The notes under the pieces: model-generated
Database searches by the model: none
What the model saw: the letters and a program-made list of their open reading frames with translations, nothing else
What the model was told of the DNA's origin: nothing
Assembly (NCBI RefSeq): GCF_014284305.1
Contig: NZ_JACOFW010000001.1
Span: forward strand, 419,511-483,510
From: Affinundibacterium seohonense
GTDB taxonomy: Bacteria > Pseudomonadota > Gammaproteobacteria > Burkholderiales > Burkholderiaceae_D
Direction of reading: 5' to 3'
DNA: 64,000 nt
In this document: in pieces, positions 49,768-59,428 of the stretch
Position numbering within the stretch: position 1 is the first letter of the stretch
How the letters are laid out: the number at the start of each line of letters is the position of its first letter
Made by a program: the position numbers and the translations under genes

Positions 49768-50508
49768 TTACCCCATATGCAAACCACCATTGATAGAGAA
49801 GTCAGAACCTGTCGCATAACCACCTTCATCTGATGCAATCCACGCCACAATAGAGGCGATTTCTTCTGGTTCCGCCAAACGTTTAACTGGAATACCAGCA
49901 ACGATCTTTTCCAACACATCAGGACGAATCGCGCGAACCATGTCAGTCCCAACATAGCCAGGCGAAACGGTATTGACTGTCACACCTTTAGTCGCGACTT
50001 CTTGAGCCAAAGCCATACTAAAACCATGAATGCCCGCTTTCGCCGTGGAGTAGTTCGTTTGACCAAACTGACCTTTTTGACCATTGACCGAAGAAATATT
50101 AATAATACGTCCCCAGCCGCGATCAACCATACTCTCGATGACTTGTTTTGTAACATTAAACAAGGAATTCAAGTTGGTATCAATTACCGCATCCCAATCC
50201 GCTTTACTCATTTTACGGAATTGACCATCACGGGTAATGCCCGCATTGTTAACCAAGACATCGACTTCGCCAATTTCAGTACGAACTTTTTCAAATGCGG
50301 CACGGGTCGATTCCCAATCCGAAACGTTACCTTCCGATGCATGCACTTCATAGCCTTCAGCGCGCATATCGGCCAGCCATTTATCTTTACGCGGTGAATT
50401 TGGACCACAACCTGCAACAACGATATAACCGTCTTTACAAAGACGCTTGCAAATTGGAGTTCCAATACCACCCATACCACCAGTTACATAAGCAATTCGC
50501 TTTGACAT
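49768..50508 (-). CDS. phaB: Acetoacetyl-CoA reductase
   Basis: A 246-residue NADPH-dependent SDR that reduces acetoacetyl-CoA to (R)-3-hydroxybutyryl-CoA. The cofactor loop is TGGMGGIG, the catalytic Ser/Tyr/Lys are in NISSVNGQKGQFGQTNYSTAKAG, and the length is exactly that of PhaB. I chose the ATG at 50508, because GGAGA lies seven bases before it. It is the second gene of phaC-phaB. No phaA thiolase is beside it; the thiolase at 5 kb is distant and looks degradative. Confidence 0.94.
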   Translation of the reverse strand: MSKRIAYVTGGMGGIGTPICKRLCKDGYIVVAGCGPNSPRKDKWLADMRAEGYEVHASEGNVSDWESTRAAFEKVRTEIGEVDVLVNNAGITRDGQFRKMSKADWDAVIDTNLNSLFNVTKQVIESMVDRGWGRIINISSVNGQKGQFGQTNYSTAKAGIHGFSMALAQEVATKGVTVNTVSPGYVGTDMVRAIRPDVLEKIVAGIPVKRLAEPEEIASIVAWIASDEGGYATGSDFSINGGLHMG

Positions 50509-50576
50509 ACTTAATCTCCAGAGTTTCAATAAAAGGCACTACTAAACTGATCCACTACACTTACCTTTAAGCCGAC

Positions 50577-52313
50577 TTAATCAGCTCTCACTTTGACGTA
50601 GCGTCCAGGAGCAGGCTCTAGCTCACTATACCCTACCGCTCCCATTTTGGCGGGTGCTTTTACCATTTTTCCACCATGTTCTGCTAAAAATGTTGCCCAT
50701 TGTGGCCACCAGCTACCAGGACATTCAGTAGCCGCATCTAACCATGCTTGCGAGTCATTACCTAATTTATCATTGATCCAATAGTTGCGCTTGTTTTTTG
50801 AGGCAGGATTAATGACTCCAGCGATATGACCGGAAGCCCCGAGCACAAAACGATTTCTACTTTTTTTCTTCGGATTCAAAATACTAGCCGATGCAAAAGC
50901 GGCCTGCCAAGGAACGATATGATCTTCTTTAGAGCCATAAATAAAGACTGGGGCATCAATCTTTGCCAAATCAACTTTGTTGCCAGCGACAATAAGCTTT
51001 CCCGACTCTTTCAAGCTATTTTCTAGGTAAGTATTGCGCAGGTACCAGCAAAACATCGGCCCCGGCAAATTCGTACTATCCGAGTTCCAATATAAAAGAT
51101 CAAAAGCAGGTGGCTTTTGGCCTTTTAGGTAGTTGGACTGAACATAGTTCCATACCAAATCATTCGGACGCAGACTGGAGAATGTGCTTGCTAAGTCACG
51201 ACCTGGCATCAAACCTCCACCACCCAAAGTTTGCTCGCGCATACTAACTTGAAGTTCGTCGACAAATACGTCTAAAACACCTGTGTCACTAAAGTCTAAT
51301 AAAGTGGTCAACAAAGTCAGGCTACTGGCTGGATGAACTTCACGATCTGCCAGCACTGCTAAGGCAGTTGAAACAATAGTCCCACCGACACAAAACCCAA
51401 AAATATTGATTTTTTCTTGCTTGGTAATCTCTTGTACAACTCCTATGGCTTTGATCGCACCGACTTCTATGTAATCGTCCCAAGTTACGCCTGACATCGT
51501 TTGATCTGGATTGGCCCAAGACACCAAGAACACGGTATGCCCTTGTTCCACCGCATAACGAACTAATGAATTCTCAGGCTGGAGATCCAAAATATAGAAC
51601 TTATTAATACATGGAGGTACCATTAACAATGGCCGTTGATGTACCGTTTTCCCTAGGGGCTTATATTGAATCAATTGAAACAAGCGATTTTCAAACACCA
51701 CAGATCCTTCTGTGGTTGCCACATTTTTTCCAACTTCAAAGGCTGACTCATCCGTCAAAGAAATTCTGCCCTTTTGCAAGTCTTCGAGCATTTGTGTAAT
51801 GCCCTTCATCAAGCTCTCACCACCTGTCTCTATCAACTTAGCTTGCGCTTCCGGATTCGTTGCCAAGAAATTGGCCGGCGACATCGCATCAACCATCTGC
51901 TGCACGGCAAAGCGAATTTTTTGTTTTTTCTTTTCTGAGGCCTGCACCGATTCAGTCAACAAACCTAAGAAGCGCGCATTTAATAGATAGATAGCGACGT
52001 TGTAAGCATGGGTTGTCTGCTGATGCCAATCGCTAGCAGAAAATCGCCTATCGTCGAACTGTGGCAACTTCGACGCAATAAAATCCTGCCAAAGCTTTCC
52101 AAGTTCAATCAAATATTCAGACTGCAGACGGCTCAATACAGCTGGATCAATCTCCGCACCATATTCCTTTAAAGTGGATAAGATTGAAGAGTCATGTGCA
52201 AACGGATTGCTCAATCCTGCACTATTCACTTTCATCCAATCTTGCATCGGATTGTGCTTCATTAATTCTTGCATCCAATTCGCAAACATCGTCTGAGGGT
52301 TATCACTCATCAT
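50577..52313 (-). CDS. phaC: Class I poly(R)-hydroxyalkanoic acid synthase
   Basis: A 578-residue PHB synthase joining 3-hydroxybutyryl-CoA into polymer at the granule surface. The lipase-like box GFCVGG holds the catalytic Cys308. The Asp is in YGSKEDHIVPW and the His in ASGHIAGVINPA, completing the triad. The N-terminal part with PFAHDS and WQDFIA is typical of class I. AGGA precedes the ATG at 52313. It heads phaC-phaB and may share a transcript with phaR. Confidence 0.95.
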   Translation of the reverse strand: MMSDNPQTMFANWMQELMKHNPMQDWMKVNSAGLSNPFAHDSSILSTLKEYGAEIDPAVLSRLQSEYLIELGKLWQDFIASKLPQFDDRRFSASDWHQQTTHAYNVAIYLLNARFLGLLTESVQASEKKKQKIRFAVQQMVDAMSPANFLATNPEAQAKLIETGGESLMKGITQMLEDLQKGRISLTDESAFEVGKNVATTEGSVVFENRLFQLIQYKPLGKTVHQRPLLMVPPCINKFYILDLQPENSLVRYAVEQGHTVFLVSWANPDQTMSGVTWDDYIEVGAIKAIGVVQEITKQEKINIFGFCVGGTIVSTALAVLADREVHPASSLTLLTTLLDFSDTGVLDVFVDELQVSMREQTLGGGGLMPGRDLASTFSSLRPNDLVWNYVQSNYLKGQKPPAFDLLYWNSDSTNLPGPMFCWYLRNTYLENSLKESGKLIVAGNKVDLAKIDAPVFIYGSKEDHIVPWQAAFASASILNPKKKSRNRFVLGASGHIAGVINPASKNKRNYWINDKLGNDSQAWLDAATECPGSWWPQWATFLAEHGGKMVKAPAKMGAVGYSELEPAPGRYVKVRAD

Positions 52314-52404
52314 GCAATTTTCCTAGTTTTAAAGTATTGTCACAAATACTGATTCCAGTGTGATACAACATCAATCTCGAACCAATCAACCTAATTTGAA
52401 CACT

Positions 52405-52653
52405 ATGGCTTTTCTGTATCTTATCGCAATCGCGTGGGTTTATGTCGTACTCTTAATGTCTCTCGCAGAGTCTTCACTCATTGCAGGAATCATGACGTTC
52501 ATCTTCTATTGCGTTATCCCACTTGGTTTAGTCTTGTACATACTGAGTTCACCAGCGCGCAAACGACAAATCAAAGAAAGGGAAAAAGCCCAGATCAAAG
52601 AACGGCAACAATCGACACAACAGGACGATACTACTCAAACCAAATCCAACTAG
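52405..52653 (+). CDS. Small two-span membrane protein
   Basis: An 82-residue protein with two hydrophobic segments (residues about 2-20 and 25-46) and a basic, Gln-rich cytoplasmic tail (ARKRQIKEREKAQ). Similar small proteins beside phaC or pgeF occur in Burkholderiales, with no known function. I chose the ATG at 52405, since the earlier frame opening is a GTG without a ribosome site. Its end overlaps the end of pgeF by 23 bp on the opposite strand. The 91-bp gap to phaC holds both divergent promoters. Confidence 0.65.
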   Translation: MAFLYLIAIAWVYVVLLMSLAESSLIAGIMTFIFYCVIPLGLVLYILSSPARKRQIKEREKAQIKERQQSTQQDDTTQTKSN

Positions 52654-53416
52654 CCATGCGACCGGTGATTCCATCACGGCGATAAGAATAAAATAGTTCT
52701 TCTTCTGTAAATGTGCAGTGATCGCCACCGGAAACCTGCACAATATCCAAGTTCAATAAAACATTACGTGCCAGGCCATAAATATCTGCAAAGAACTTTC
52801 CTTCAACTGATGATGGTCGAAAACAAGCGCGATGACTATCTTGTTTTTGACAAAAGGCCTCTAACACATCGGTGCCAACTTCAAAAAACTGCGGTCCAAT
52901 TGCCGGTCCCAACCATGCAGAGATATGCTGAACACCACTCGCGCGCATTTGTGCAACTGCGTTTTCAATCACACCACTAGCCAAACCACGCCAGCCAGCA
53001 TGAACCGCAGCGACGCATCGCCCATCGTCAGCGGTCAGCAATACTGGAAGGCAGTCTGCAGTCAATACCGCACATACTTGTTGCGCCGAATTCGCGTAAC
53101 AAGCATCCGCTGGCGTCATTCCATCTAGTTGTAGATCAGCAGCATTCACAGTCATGTTGCCATGAATTTGTGATAAGAATATGACAGGTGACGGCACAAA
53201 CTCGGCTAAACATGCCCGATTCATTTTGACAGTATCTGCAAAATCCCCAACATGATTTGCCAAATTCAAGCCGGCATCACCACTTGCATCGCCGTAGGGT
53301 GCAAGACTAACGCCACCAATACGGGTACTAGAATAGGCTCGAACATTTTTCGGACAATCTGGCCAATCCGGTTTAATCAATACTAAGCCAGTATCATCGT
53401 CAACAAGCAAACTCAT
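52631..53416 (-). CDS. pgeF: Peptidoglycan editing factor PgeF (laccase-domain, DUF152)
   Basis: A 261-residue protein of the YfiH/PgeF family, which in E. coli removes wrongly placed L-Ser from peptidoglycan precursors. The metal-site segments LTADCLPVLL (with Cys) and VAAVHAGWRGLASGVI (with His) are in place, as is LSQIHGN with the first His. I chose the ATG at 53416, which overlaps the rluD stop as ATGA; the open frame runs 21 codons further inside rluD. Co-translation with rluD is normal for this pair. Confidence 0.9.
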   Translation of the reverse strand: MSLLVDDDTGLVLIKPDWPDCPKNVRAYSSTRIGGVSLAPYGDASGDAGLNLANHVGDFADTVKMNRACLAEFVPSPVIFLSQIHGNMTVNAADLQLDGMTPADACYANSAQQVCAVLTADCLPVLLTADDGRCVAAVHAGWRGLASGVIENAVAQMRASGVQHISAWLGPAIGPQFFEVGTDVLEAFCQKQDSHRACFRPSSVEGKFFADIYGLARNVLLNLDIVQVSGGDHCTFTEEELFYSYRRDGITGRMASWIWFE

Positions 53417-54441
53417 GGCAAAGGCATCCCAGCACGTTCGAGTAAATCGATGAAATCGGCCTCCAATGGAATACTCCATTCCACTGGCAAATTACTCACC
53501 GGATGGATCAAACCTAACTTTCGCGCCTGCAGAGCCTGTCTCGGAAAGAATCGTGCTAAGTGCTGCTTACCATATAAAGTGTCGCCAACCAGGGGAAAGC
53601 CCAAAGACTGCATATGCACACGAATTTGATGGGTACGTCCAGTTTCCAGATGACAGGCCACCAAACTCACCGAAAATCTCTCCAGCATACCAGTGGAGAC
53701 CCGCTGAAAATGGGTAATCGCAGGTTTTGCCAAAATACTGAATGACACTGCCATCTTCAGTCGATCACGTGAATGACGTGCCATCGCCGCATCAACCGTA
53801 CCTGACGCATTCGGTGTTCCCCAAACCAAAGCAGAATATTCTCGCTTCACGGTACGTGCTTGCAATTGCCTCACTAACTCCGTTTGTGCGGTCAAGGTTT
53901 TCGCCACTACCATCAAGCCAGAAGTGTCTTTATCGAGTCTATGTACGATCCCTGCGCGCGGCACGGCAGCGAGTGCTGGCCGATGAAACAGCAAGCCATT
54001 CAATAAAGTTCCCGACCAATTCCCTGCCCCCGGATGGACCACTAAACCCGCTGGCTTATTCAAAACCAAAATCGCATCGTCTTCGAAAATAATGTTGAGA
54101 GGAATGTCCTCGGCAATAAAAGCATTATCTTCAAGCGCAGCTTGAGGTTCAATGACGACATTCTCGCCACCGAGCATAATCGTCTTTATTTTTGAAGGAT
54201 GACCATCAACTTGGACGTATCCCTCTTCTATCCATTGCTGGAGACGTCCCCGAGAATATTGAGGAACCAATTTAGACAAAACTTTATCTAAACGATCCCC
54301 ACAGATACTATCTGGCAAACGCAATGAGATAGGTTCAAGCTGCTGAATTGGCTTAATTTGCCCTTCCAGCTCAATTTCATCAAGCTCAAGCTCGGTATCG
54401 GTTAAAATCATTTCGTCTTTTGGTATAACATTAATTGCCAT
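53413..54441 (-). CDS. rluD: 23S rRNA pseudouridine synthase RluD
   Basis: A 342-residue pseudouridine synthase that modifies helix 69 of 23S rRNA. An S4 RNA-binding domain (residues about 48-95, DRLDKVLSKLVPQYSRGRLQQWIEEGYV) is followed by the catalytic domain with Asp in HRLDKDTSGLMVVAK and the ESGRTHQIRVH-like ETGRTHQIRVHM motif. It is transcribed away from bamD across only 42 bp. Its stop overlaps the pgeF start. The first 40 residues are an acidic leader not seen in E. coli. Confidence 0.93.
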   Translation of the reverse strand: MAINVIPKDEMILTDTELELDEIELEGQIKPIQQLEPISLRLPDSICGDRLDKVLSKLVPQYSRGRLQQWIEEGYVQVDGHPSKIKTIMLGGENVVIEPQAALEDNAFIAEDIPLNIIFEDDAILVLNKPAGLVVHPGAGNWSGTLLNGLLFHRPALAAVPRAGIVHRLDKDTSGLMVVAKTLTAQTELVRQLQARTVKREYSALVWGTPNASGTVDAAMARHSRDRLKMAVSFSILAKPAITHFQRVSTGMLERFSVSLVACHLETGRTHQIRVHMQSLGFPLVGDTLYGKQHLARFFPRQALQARKLGLIHPVSNLPVEWSIPLEADFIDLLERAGMPLP

Positions 54442-54445
54442 CGGC

Positions 54446-54451
54446 TATAAT
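54446..54451 (+). promoter_or_regulatory. Candidate -10 element for bamD
   Basis: TATAAT lies 33 bp before the bamD ATG in the 42-bp gap shared with divergent rluD. The -35 box is not clear; TTGGTA sits 20 bp upstream, which is too far. Confidence 0.4.
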
Positions 54452-54483
54452 CCGTAAATTATTCTCATGCACATGCAAAGTTT

Positions 54484-55281
54484 ATGCACATTAAATATAT
54501 AAAATTGTTAGGTTTGGCTCTATCTTTATCACTTGCTGGCTGCGGCATTTTCGGCGACAAAGTGGAGGAAAGTAAAAATTGGACCGCTGAGAAATTATAC
54601 GCTGAAGCGAAAGATGAACTAGCATCTGGCTCCTATGATCGCTCCGTTCAATTGTTTGAAAAACTGGAATCTCGCTATCCATTCGGCGCTTATGCACAAC
54701 AAGCACAATTAGAAATTGCCTATGCCCATTATAAACAAGGTGATCAGGCACAAGCATTAGCCGCTGTTGATCGATTTATTAAATTACACCCAAATCATGC
54801 TAACGTCGATTATATGTACTACTTACGTGGCTTAATCAACTTCAACGATGATATGGGCTTTTTCAGTTTCATTGCCAATCAAGATATCACTGAGCGCGAT
54901 CCAAAAGCGACCCGTGATTCATTCGACGCATTCAAAGAACTTGTAGTCAGATTCCCAAGCAGCAAGTATACGCCAGATGCGATTGACCGCATGAAGTATT
55001 TAGTCAACTCCCTTGCTCAATACGATTTGCATGTAGCGAAGTACTACTTACGGCGCAATGCTTTTGTAGCAGCCGCCAATCGTGCACAATCAGCAATCAA
55101 AGAATATCCAGATGCGCCAGCAATTGAGGAGGCTTTAGTAGTTTTGATCAAAGCATATGACGCCATGGGCATGGTTGAATTACGTGATGATGCAAAACGA
55201 GTATTTACTAACAATTTCCCGAAAAGTAATTTAATCGAAACCTACGGCTCCAAAAAAGCGTGGTGGAAGTTTTGGAGCTAG
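54484..55281 (+). CDS. bamD: Outer membrane assembly lipoprotein BamD
   Basis: A 265-residue lipoprotein of the BAM complex, which folds beta-barrel proteins into the outer membrane. The lipobox LSLAGC puts the lipidated Cys at residue 20. Five tetratricopeptide-like repeats follow (AEAKDELASGSYDRSVQLFEKLESRYPFGAYAQQAQLE and onward). NVDYMYYLRGL is the conserved stretch near the centre. No bamB or bamC is close. A bidirectional terminator lies between it and yaaA. Confidence 0.95.
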   Translation: MHIKYIKLLGLALSLSLAGCGIFGDKVEESKNWTAEKLYAEAKDELASGSYDRSVQLFEKLESRYPFGAYAQQAQLEIAYAHYKQGDQAQALAAVDRFIKLHPNHANVDYMYYLRGLINFNDDMGFFSFIANQDITERDPKATRDSFDAFKELVVRFPSSKYTPDAIDRMKYLVNSLAQYDLHVAKYYLRRNAFVAAANRAQSAIKEYPDAPAIEEALVVLIKAYDAMGMVELRDDAKRVFTNNFPKSNLIETYGSKKAWWKFWS

Positions 55282-55308
55282 CACGTCGATAGACAACTTG
55301 TTCATATC

Positions 55309-55341
55309 AAAAAGCCTCGGATTTAACGTCGAGGCTTTTTT
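55309..55341. terminator. Terminator between bamD and yaaA
   Basis: AAAAAGCCTCG/CGAGGCTTTTT stem (55309-55319 with 55330-55340), with a T-run on the plus strand and A/T-rich sequence on the other, between converging genes. Confidence 0.85.
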
Positions 55342-55356
55342 ATGATTGCACCAAGC

Positions 55357-56127
55357 TCAAGCTCGGCGACGGAACACCCAATTGGTCGCATCAGACTCTT
55401 CTTCAATAAATTGATAGCAGTCCCAATCAAAATTTTTGAGGTCTGAAGATTTCTTTATTTGATTAACCGCACAGAAACGTGCCATAGAGCCGCGTGCCTT
55501 TTTTGCGAAAAATGAAATCACCTTAAATTTCCCGCTGGAGAAATCTTGGAATATCGGCTGGATGACGGGAACTGGCAAGGATTTTAACTGAATGGCTTTT
55601 GAATACTCTTCAGACGCCAAATTTAGTAAAAATTTTGATTTGGAATCCTGCAATTCCAAGTTTACTTGAGCAGTCAGTTTATTTGTCCAATAAGCATAAA
55701 GATTGTTTCCAGCGACATTTTTTAATGCACTCCCCATTTCTAATCGATATGCCTGAATCAAATCCAATGGCCGCAACAGTCCGTACAAGCCAGATAAAAT
55801 ACGCAAATGCTTTTGCAAATAGTTAATTTCTTTTCGCCCTAAGCCTCTTGCTTGCAAACCGGAATAGACATCGCCATCAAATGCAAATACTGCTTGCCGT
55901 TGAACGATCGGTGCTCCTACATTGGTTAACTGTGCAAAACGTTCCGTATTTAAATTGGCGAGATCGGGCGAAATCTTCATCAACATTTGCAAATCCGATG
56001 ACGTCAGTTGAGAGGCAACGCCGGCGAGATATTGAGTTTCAGCTGGAAATTGGATTTGACTAGTAGAATTGACTACACTTGGGGAAGAAAAGTCTAGACT
56101 TTTCGCTGGCGACAACAGAATCAACAT
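55357..56127 (-). CDS. yaaA: Peroxide stress protein YaaA
   Basis: A 256-residue protein of the DUF328/UPF0246 family. The start MLILLSPAKSLDF and the core QAVFAFDGDVYSGLQARGL and LSGLYGLLRPLDLIQAYRLEMG are family marks. In E. coli it lowers free iron during hydrogen peroxide stress and has a DNA-binding fold with a helix-hairpin-helix element. The gene is alone on its strand, converging with bamD and divergent from the PIN gene. Confidence 0.93.
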   Translation of the reverse strand: MLILLSPAKSLDFSSPSVVNSTSQIQFPAETQYLAGVASQLTSSDLQMLMKISPDLANLNTERFAQLTNVGAPIVQRQAVFAFDGDVYSGLQARGLGRKEINYLQKHLRILSGLYGLLRPLDLIQAYRLEMGSALKNVAGNNLYAYWTNKLTAQVNLELQDSKSKFLLNLASEEYSKAIQLKSLPVPVIQPIFQDFSSGKFKVISFFAKKARGSMARFCAVNQIKKSSDLKNFDWDCYQFIEEESDATNWVFRRRA

Positions 56128-56205
56128 AAATAGTTACGAACAAAGAAAAAAGAGAGGAAAGCAAGGAACGGGGGAAATCAGTCACCCTATTCCAAGCCCA
56201 AAAGC

Positions 56206-56652
56206 ATGACATTAAAAATTATTCTTGATACGAATGTTTGCTTGGATCTATTTGCATTTAAAGATCCACGCTGGCACCAGATACTACCAGCTATACAAGA
56301 AAATCAACTGCTCGCGGTCACTCGACAAGATTGCCGGGAAGAATGGCTGGCGGTATTGCACTACCCACATTTACCAGTGGATGATGATAATCGCGCTGCG
56401 ATTGTATCAATTTTCGACGAATACATCAGCGTCGAACATCATCCGGCAAAGCCAATCAAGCTACCCATCTGTAGCGATAAAGATGATCAAAAATTCTTAG
56501 AAGCCTGCCGTGACGCCAATGCTGACATTTTGGTCACGAAAGACAAAGCCCTACTAAAATTAGCTAGAAAAATTAAGAATTTAAATTTATTTGTGATTGA
56601 AACGCCCGAGAAATTCATCACTCGTTTAGTTGCAAAACCACAAGCTTTGTAA
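56206..56652 (+). CDS. PIN-domain protein (putative toxin type, no antitoxin seen)
   Basis: A 148-residue PIN-domain nuclease-like protein. The acidic residues are Asp8 in ILDTNVCLD and the later acidic set in SDKDDQKFLEACRDANADILVTKDKALL. It belongs to the group annotated as putative toxin component of a PIN family. There is no short antitoxin gene on either side, so it is either an orphan or works alone, for example in RNA processing. It is flanked by yaaA and by the 222-bp gap before cheZ. Confidence 0.8.
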   Translation: MTLKIILDTNVCLDLFAFKDPRWHQILPAIQENQLLAVTRQDCREEWLAVLHYPHLPVDDDNRAAIVSIFDEYISVEHHPAKPIKLPICSDKDDQKFLEACRDANADILVTKDKALLKLARKIKNLNLFVIETPEKFITRLVAKPQAL

Positions 56653-56874
56653 ATAAATTCATTAAATGCACAATAAAGTGATGACAAATTTTGTTGCTCA
56701 GGGTTATCCTTACAGCATGTTGGTTTGATTGCCACTGATAAACTTTTTAAGTGCTTTCAGCCGTGCAAAAATATTTCTCTATGCTTGGGCTAATGTTGAA
56801 ATTTGATCACCCATAATATTGATATCCGCAATGAGTTCAACCCTTATGAAACGCAATTAGGAGAGACAAAGATT

Positions 56875-57609
56875 ATGACAGATTCAGCAGATGATCTAGA
56901 TGCGTTATTTGAAGAGATGTCCAACCAACGAGATAGTAGCCCGCCCGCAGTCGACGTGCCCGCAGCGCCAGTTATTGAATCAACTCATAACAAACTATCT
57001 TTAAGCCTAGCAGGTGAAGGCGCAGCGAGACCTATGTTTGATCGATTAGGTAACCTGGTGCGCATGATGCATGACTCGATGCGCGAACTTGGCTATGATC
57101 GATCACTTTCGGATGTCGCCTCACAAATTGCTGATGCGCAAGGGCGCCTTGAATATGTAGCGTCTCTAACAGAGCAGGCAGCAAACAAGGTACTCAATGC
57201 AACCGATGCTGGCATTCCAGAGCAAGATGGCCTTGCCAAAAATGCCAAAGACATTGATGAACGCTGGAGTAAGCTATTCAGCGGGAAAATGAGCATTGAC
57301 GAGTTCAAATTACTTGCCTCAGATTCAAAATCGTTCGCGAACAAAGTCATTACGTCAACCGATGCAGAAAAAGCTCGCTTGCTTGACATCATGATGGCGC
57401 AAGATTTTCAAGATTTAACCGGTCAACTGATTAAAAAAGTTTTAATTATCACGCAAGCTGTTGAACATGAGTTGGCACAAATCCTGCTCGATAATGCGCC
57501 ATCTGATCTCAAAGAGAAAGCCATTGAATTAATGGAAGGCCCGTCTGTTCCTAATGCTGCACTAGAGCAGGACGATGTAGATAATCTACTTGATAGCTTG
57601 GGTTTCTAA
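56875..57609 (+). CDS. cheZ: Chemotaxis protein phosphatase CheZ
   Basis: A 244-residue CheZ that dephosphorylates CheY-P. The catalytic helix segment MAQDFQDLTGQLIKKV has the essential Gln, and the C-terminus QDDVDNLLDSLGF is the CheY-binding peptide. The middle is helical coiled coil. I chose the ATG at 56875 (MTDSADD), since AGGAGA lies upstream; the frame opens 24 codons before. It ends directly against the cheA-like start. CheY itself, CheW and receptors are not in the window. Confidence 0.92.
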   Translation: MTDSADDLDALFEEMSNQRDSSPPAVDVPAAPVIESTHNKLSLSLAGEGAARPMFDRLGNLVRMMHDSMRELGYDRSLSDVASQIADAQGRLEYVASLTEQAANKVLNATDAGIPEQDGLAKNAKDIDERWSKLFSGKMSIDEFKLLASDSKSFANKVITSTDAEKARLLDIMMAQDFQDLTGQLIKKVLIITQAVEHELAQILLDNAPSDLKEKAIELMEGPSVPNAALEQDDVDNLLDSLGF

Positions 57610-59406
57610 ATGGATGACATGCTCAAAGAATTTGTCGTTGAGGCTTTAGATCTTGCGGTCAATGTAGAGGAGCATTTGCTCTCCCTACAACGAAACCCAG
57701 AAGATATGAATACGCTCAACGCGGTGTTTAGATCCTTCCACACCATTAAGGGTGGGGCAGGTTTCATGAACTTGTCTGCGATGGTTTCCGCCTGTCATTT
57801 AACCGAAAATTTATTTGATGCTTTACGTACAGGCCAATCACCTGTCACACCAATTGCCATTGAAGCCGCGCTTGAAGCGAGTGGATTTGTTTCTGATCAA
57901 TTAACCGCACTTTCAAACGGCACTAATCCTGACCAACTGTCAACGATGCCCGCCGCACTCGAACAATTGCTCAACGATGCGATCGAAGGAAAGTCCAACG
58001 TAGCAACACCACCACCAAGCGCCCCTACCACAAGCCAAACTGCAGTCGCCCCGCCTCCACAGCCGGTAGCAGATGGTGAAGTCCCGTGGGAAGCATATTA
58101 CCGTGCAGTTGTTCCAGCTGGAACGCTACCAGAACCTGTCGCCATCAATCCCGTTGTCAAACAAGAGCAAGAAGCGGTTAAAACGTCGTTGGCGACAAAT
58201 GAAATCAAACAAAACGCCCCAGTAAAAGAAGAAAGTATTCGTATCGATGCAGTCAAGCTCGATGTGCTGTTGGAAGTTGCTGGAGAATCTGTGCAGGCCG
58301 CCAATCAAGCAGCAGTGCTACTGGAAAAACTATCACAATTCCCCTTTGATGGTGATGCGGCGCCCTTAATGTCGGCATTAACCGAAACTTTAAATCGCGC
58401 TTCCCGCTATTCGACAGAGTTACAAAGAGCAACGCTGGCAACACGCATGCAACCTGTTGGTCGCTTATTCCAAAAATTCCCGCGCTTAATCCGCGAGCTT
58501 GCAAAAGATCTGGGTAAGGATGTGGACTTGGAAATTTCCGGTGCAGAAACAGAAGTCGATCGCGTCGTCGTAGATAGTTTGTACGATCCGCTAGTTCATA
58601 TGCTGCGTAACTCATTGGATCACGGTATCGAAACTGCCGATGAACGCGCGCAAACCAGCAAACCTGCTCGTGCAAAAATTTTACTCAAAGCGTGGCAGGA
58701 AGCTAGCAGTGTCATGATCGAAGTCACCGATGATGGCAAAGGTATGGATGCGAATCGTTTGCGTGAAAAAGCCATTTCAAAAGGCTTAATTGGTTCGCAC
58801 GAAGCACGTACCGATGACGAAGCATTTCAATTGGTTTTCTTGCCGGGATTTTCGACCAAAGAAGTTGCCTCCAGTGTGTCCGGTCGGGGCGTTGGCATGG
58901 ACGTAGTAAAGACGGCAGTGGAACGGCATCGCGGCGCGATTCGTATTAATTCCCAGCTGGGCAAAGGGACGACTTTCATTATTCGATTACCGATCGAGTT
59001 ATCGATTGTGCCGACGATGCTGGTGCGTACTGCGGGAGCGTCGCTTGCCTTGCCAATGGCGACAGTGCAACGTGTGGTCGAATTGCCGGAAACCTTCGAA
59101 AGTGTCGGCGGTCAACCAGTATTGCGCGATCTTGGCCGCCCATTGCCGATTCGTTCGCTTGGACAAGTGTTGGGCTATGAAAAGAGTACCGAACGCGTCG
59201 GCATTGTGATTGCGGCACCGAATCCGTATATCATTTCTGTCGATTCTGTTGATGGTACGTCTGATCTGGTAATTAAACCACTTACCTGCATTTCTACGCC
59301 AGGAATCACCGGGACAGCACGCTCTGCGGAAGGTGAATTGGTATTGGTGATTAGCTTGTCATTCCTACTTGATGGCTGTAAAGTTGTTGAACGTGGTGGA
59401 AACTAA
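57610..59406 (+). CDS. cheA: Chemotaxis histidine kinase CheA-like
   Basis: A 598-residue kinase. The P1 Hpt domain holds His44 in FHTIKGGAGFMN. A Pro/Gln-rich linker spans residues about 130-200 where a P2 domain is expected, and no P2 is recognisable. The dimerisation segment begins VKLDVLLEVAGES, and the ATPase domain has HMLRNSLDHGIE, VTDDGKGMD and GFSTKEVASSVSGRGVGMDVVK. A CheW-like domain ends the protein. It begins right after the cheZ stop (0 bp), so the two are coupled. Confidence 0.88.
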   Translation: MDDMLKEFVVEALDLAVNVEEHLLSLQRNPEDMNTLNAVFRSFHTIKGGAGFMNLSAMVSACHLTENLFDALRTGQSPVTPIAIEAALEASGFVSDQLTALSNGTNPDQLSTMPAALEQLLNDAIEGKSNVATPPPSAPTTSQTAVAPPPQPVADGEVPWEAYYRAVVPAGTLPEPVAINPVVKQEQEAVKTSLATNEIKQNAPVKEESIRIDAVKLDVLLEVAGESVQAANQAAVLLEKLSQFPFDGDAAPLMSALTETLNRASRYSTELQRATLATRMQPVGRLFQKFPRLIRELAKDLGKDVDLEISGAETEVDRVVVDSLYDPLVHMLRNSLDHGIETADERAQTSKPARAKILLKAWQEASSVMIEVTDDGKGMDANRLREKAISKGLIGSHEARTDDEAFQLVFLPGFSTKEVASSVSGRGVGMDVVKTAVERHRGAIRINSQLGKGTTFIIRLPIELSIVPTMLVRTAGASLALPMATVQRVVELPETFESVGGQPVLRDLGRPLPIRSLGQVLGYEKSTERVGIVIAAPNPYIISVDSVDGTSDLVIKPLTCISTPGITGTARSAEGELVLVISLSFLLDGCKVVERGGN

Positions 59407-59428
59407 ATAACATCAATAGACCAAACCA

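Noticed and set aside
56206..56652. Complete toxin-antitoxin module
   Set aside because: Only the PIN protein is found. No short co-directional frame with an antitoxin pattern lies within 200 bp on either side.
56738..56764. Sigma-28 type flagellar promoter before cheZ
   Set aside because: TAAACTTT and GCCG are present, but the spacing is 17 instead of about 15 and the -10 part GCCGTGCA matches the GCCGATAA consensus poorly.
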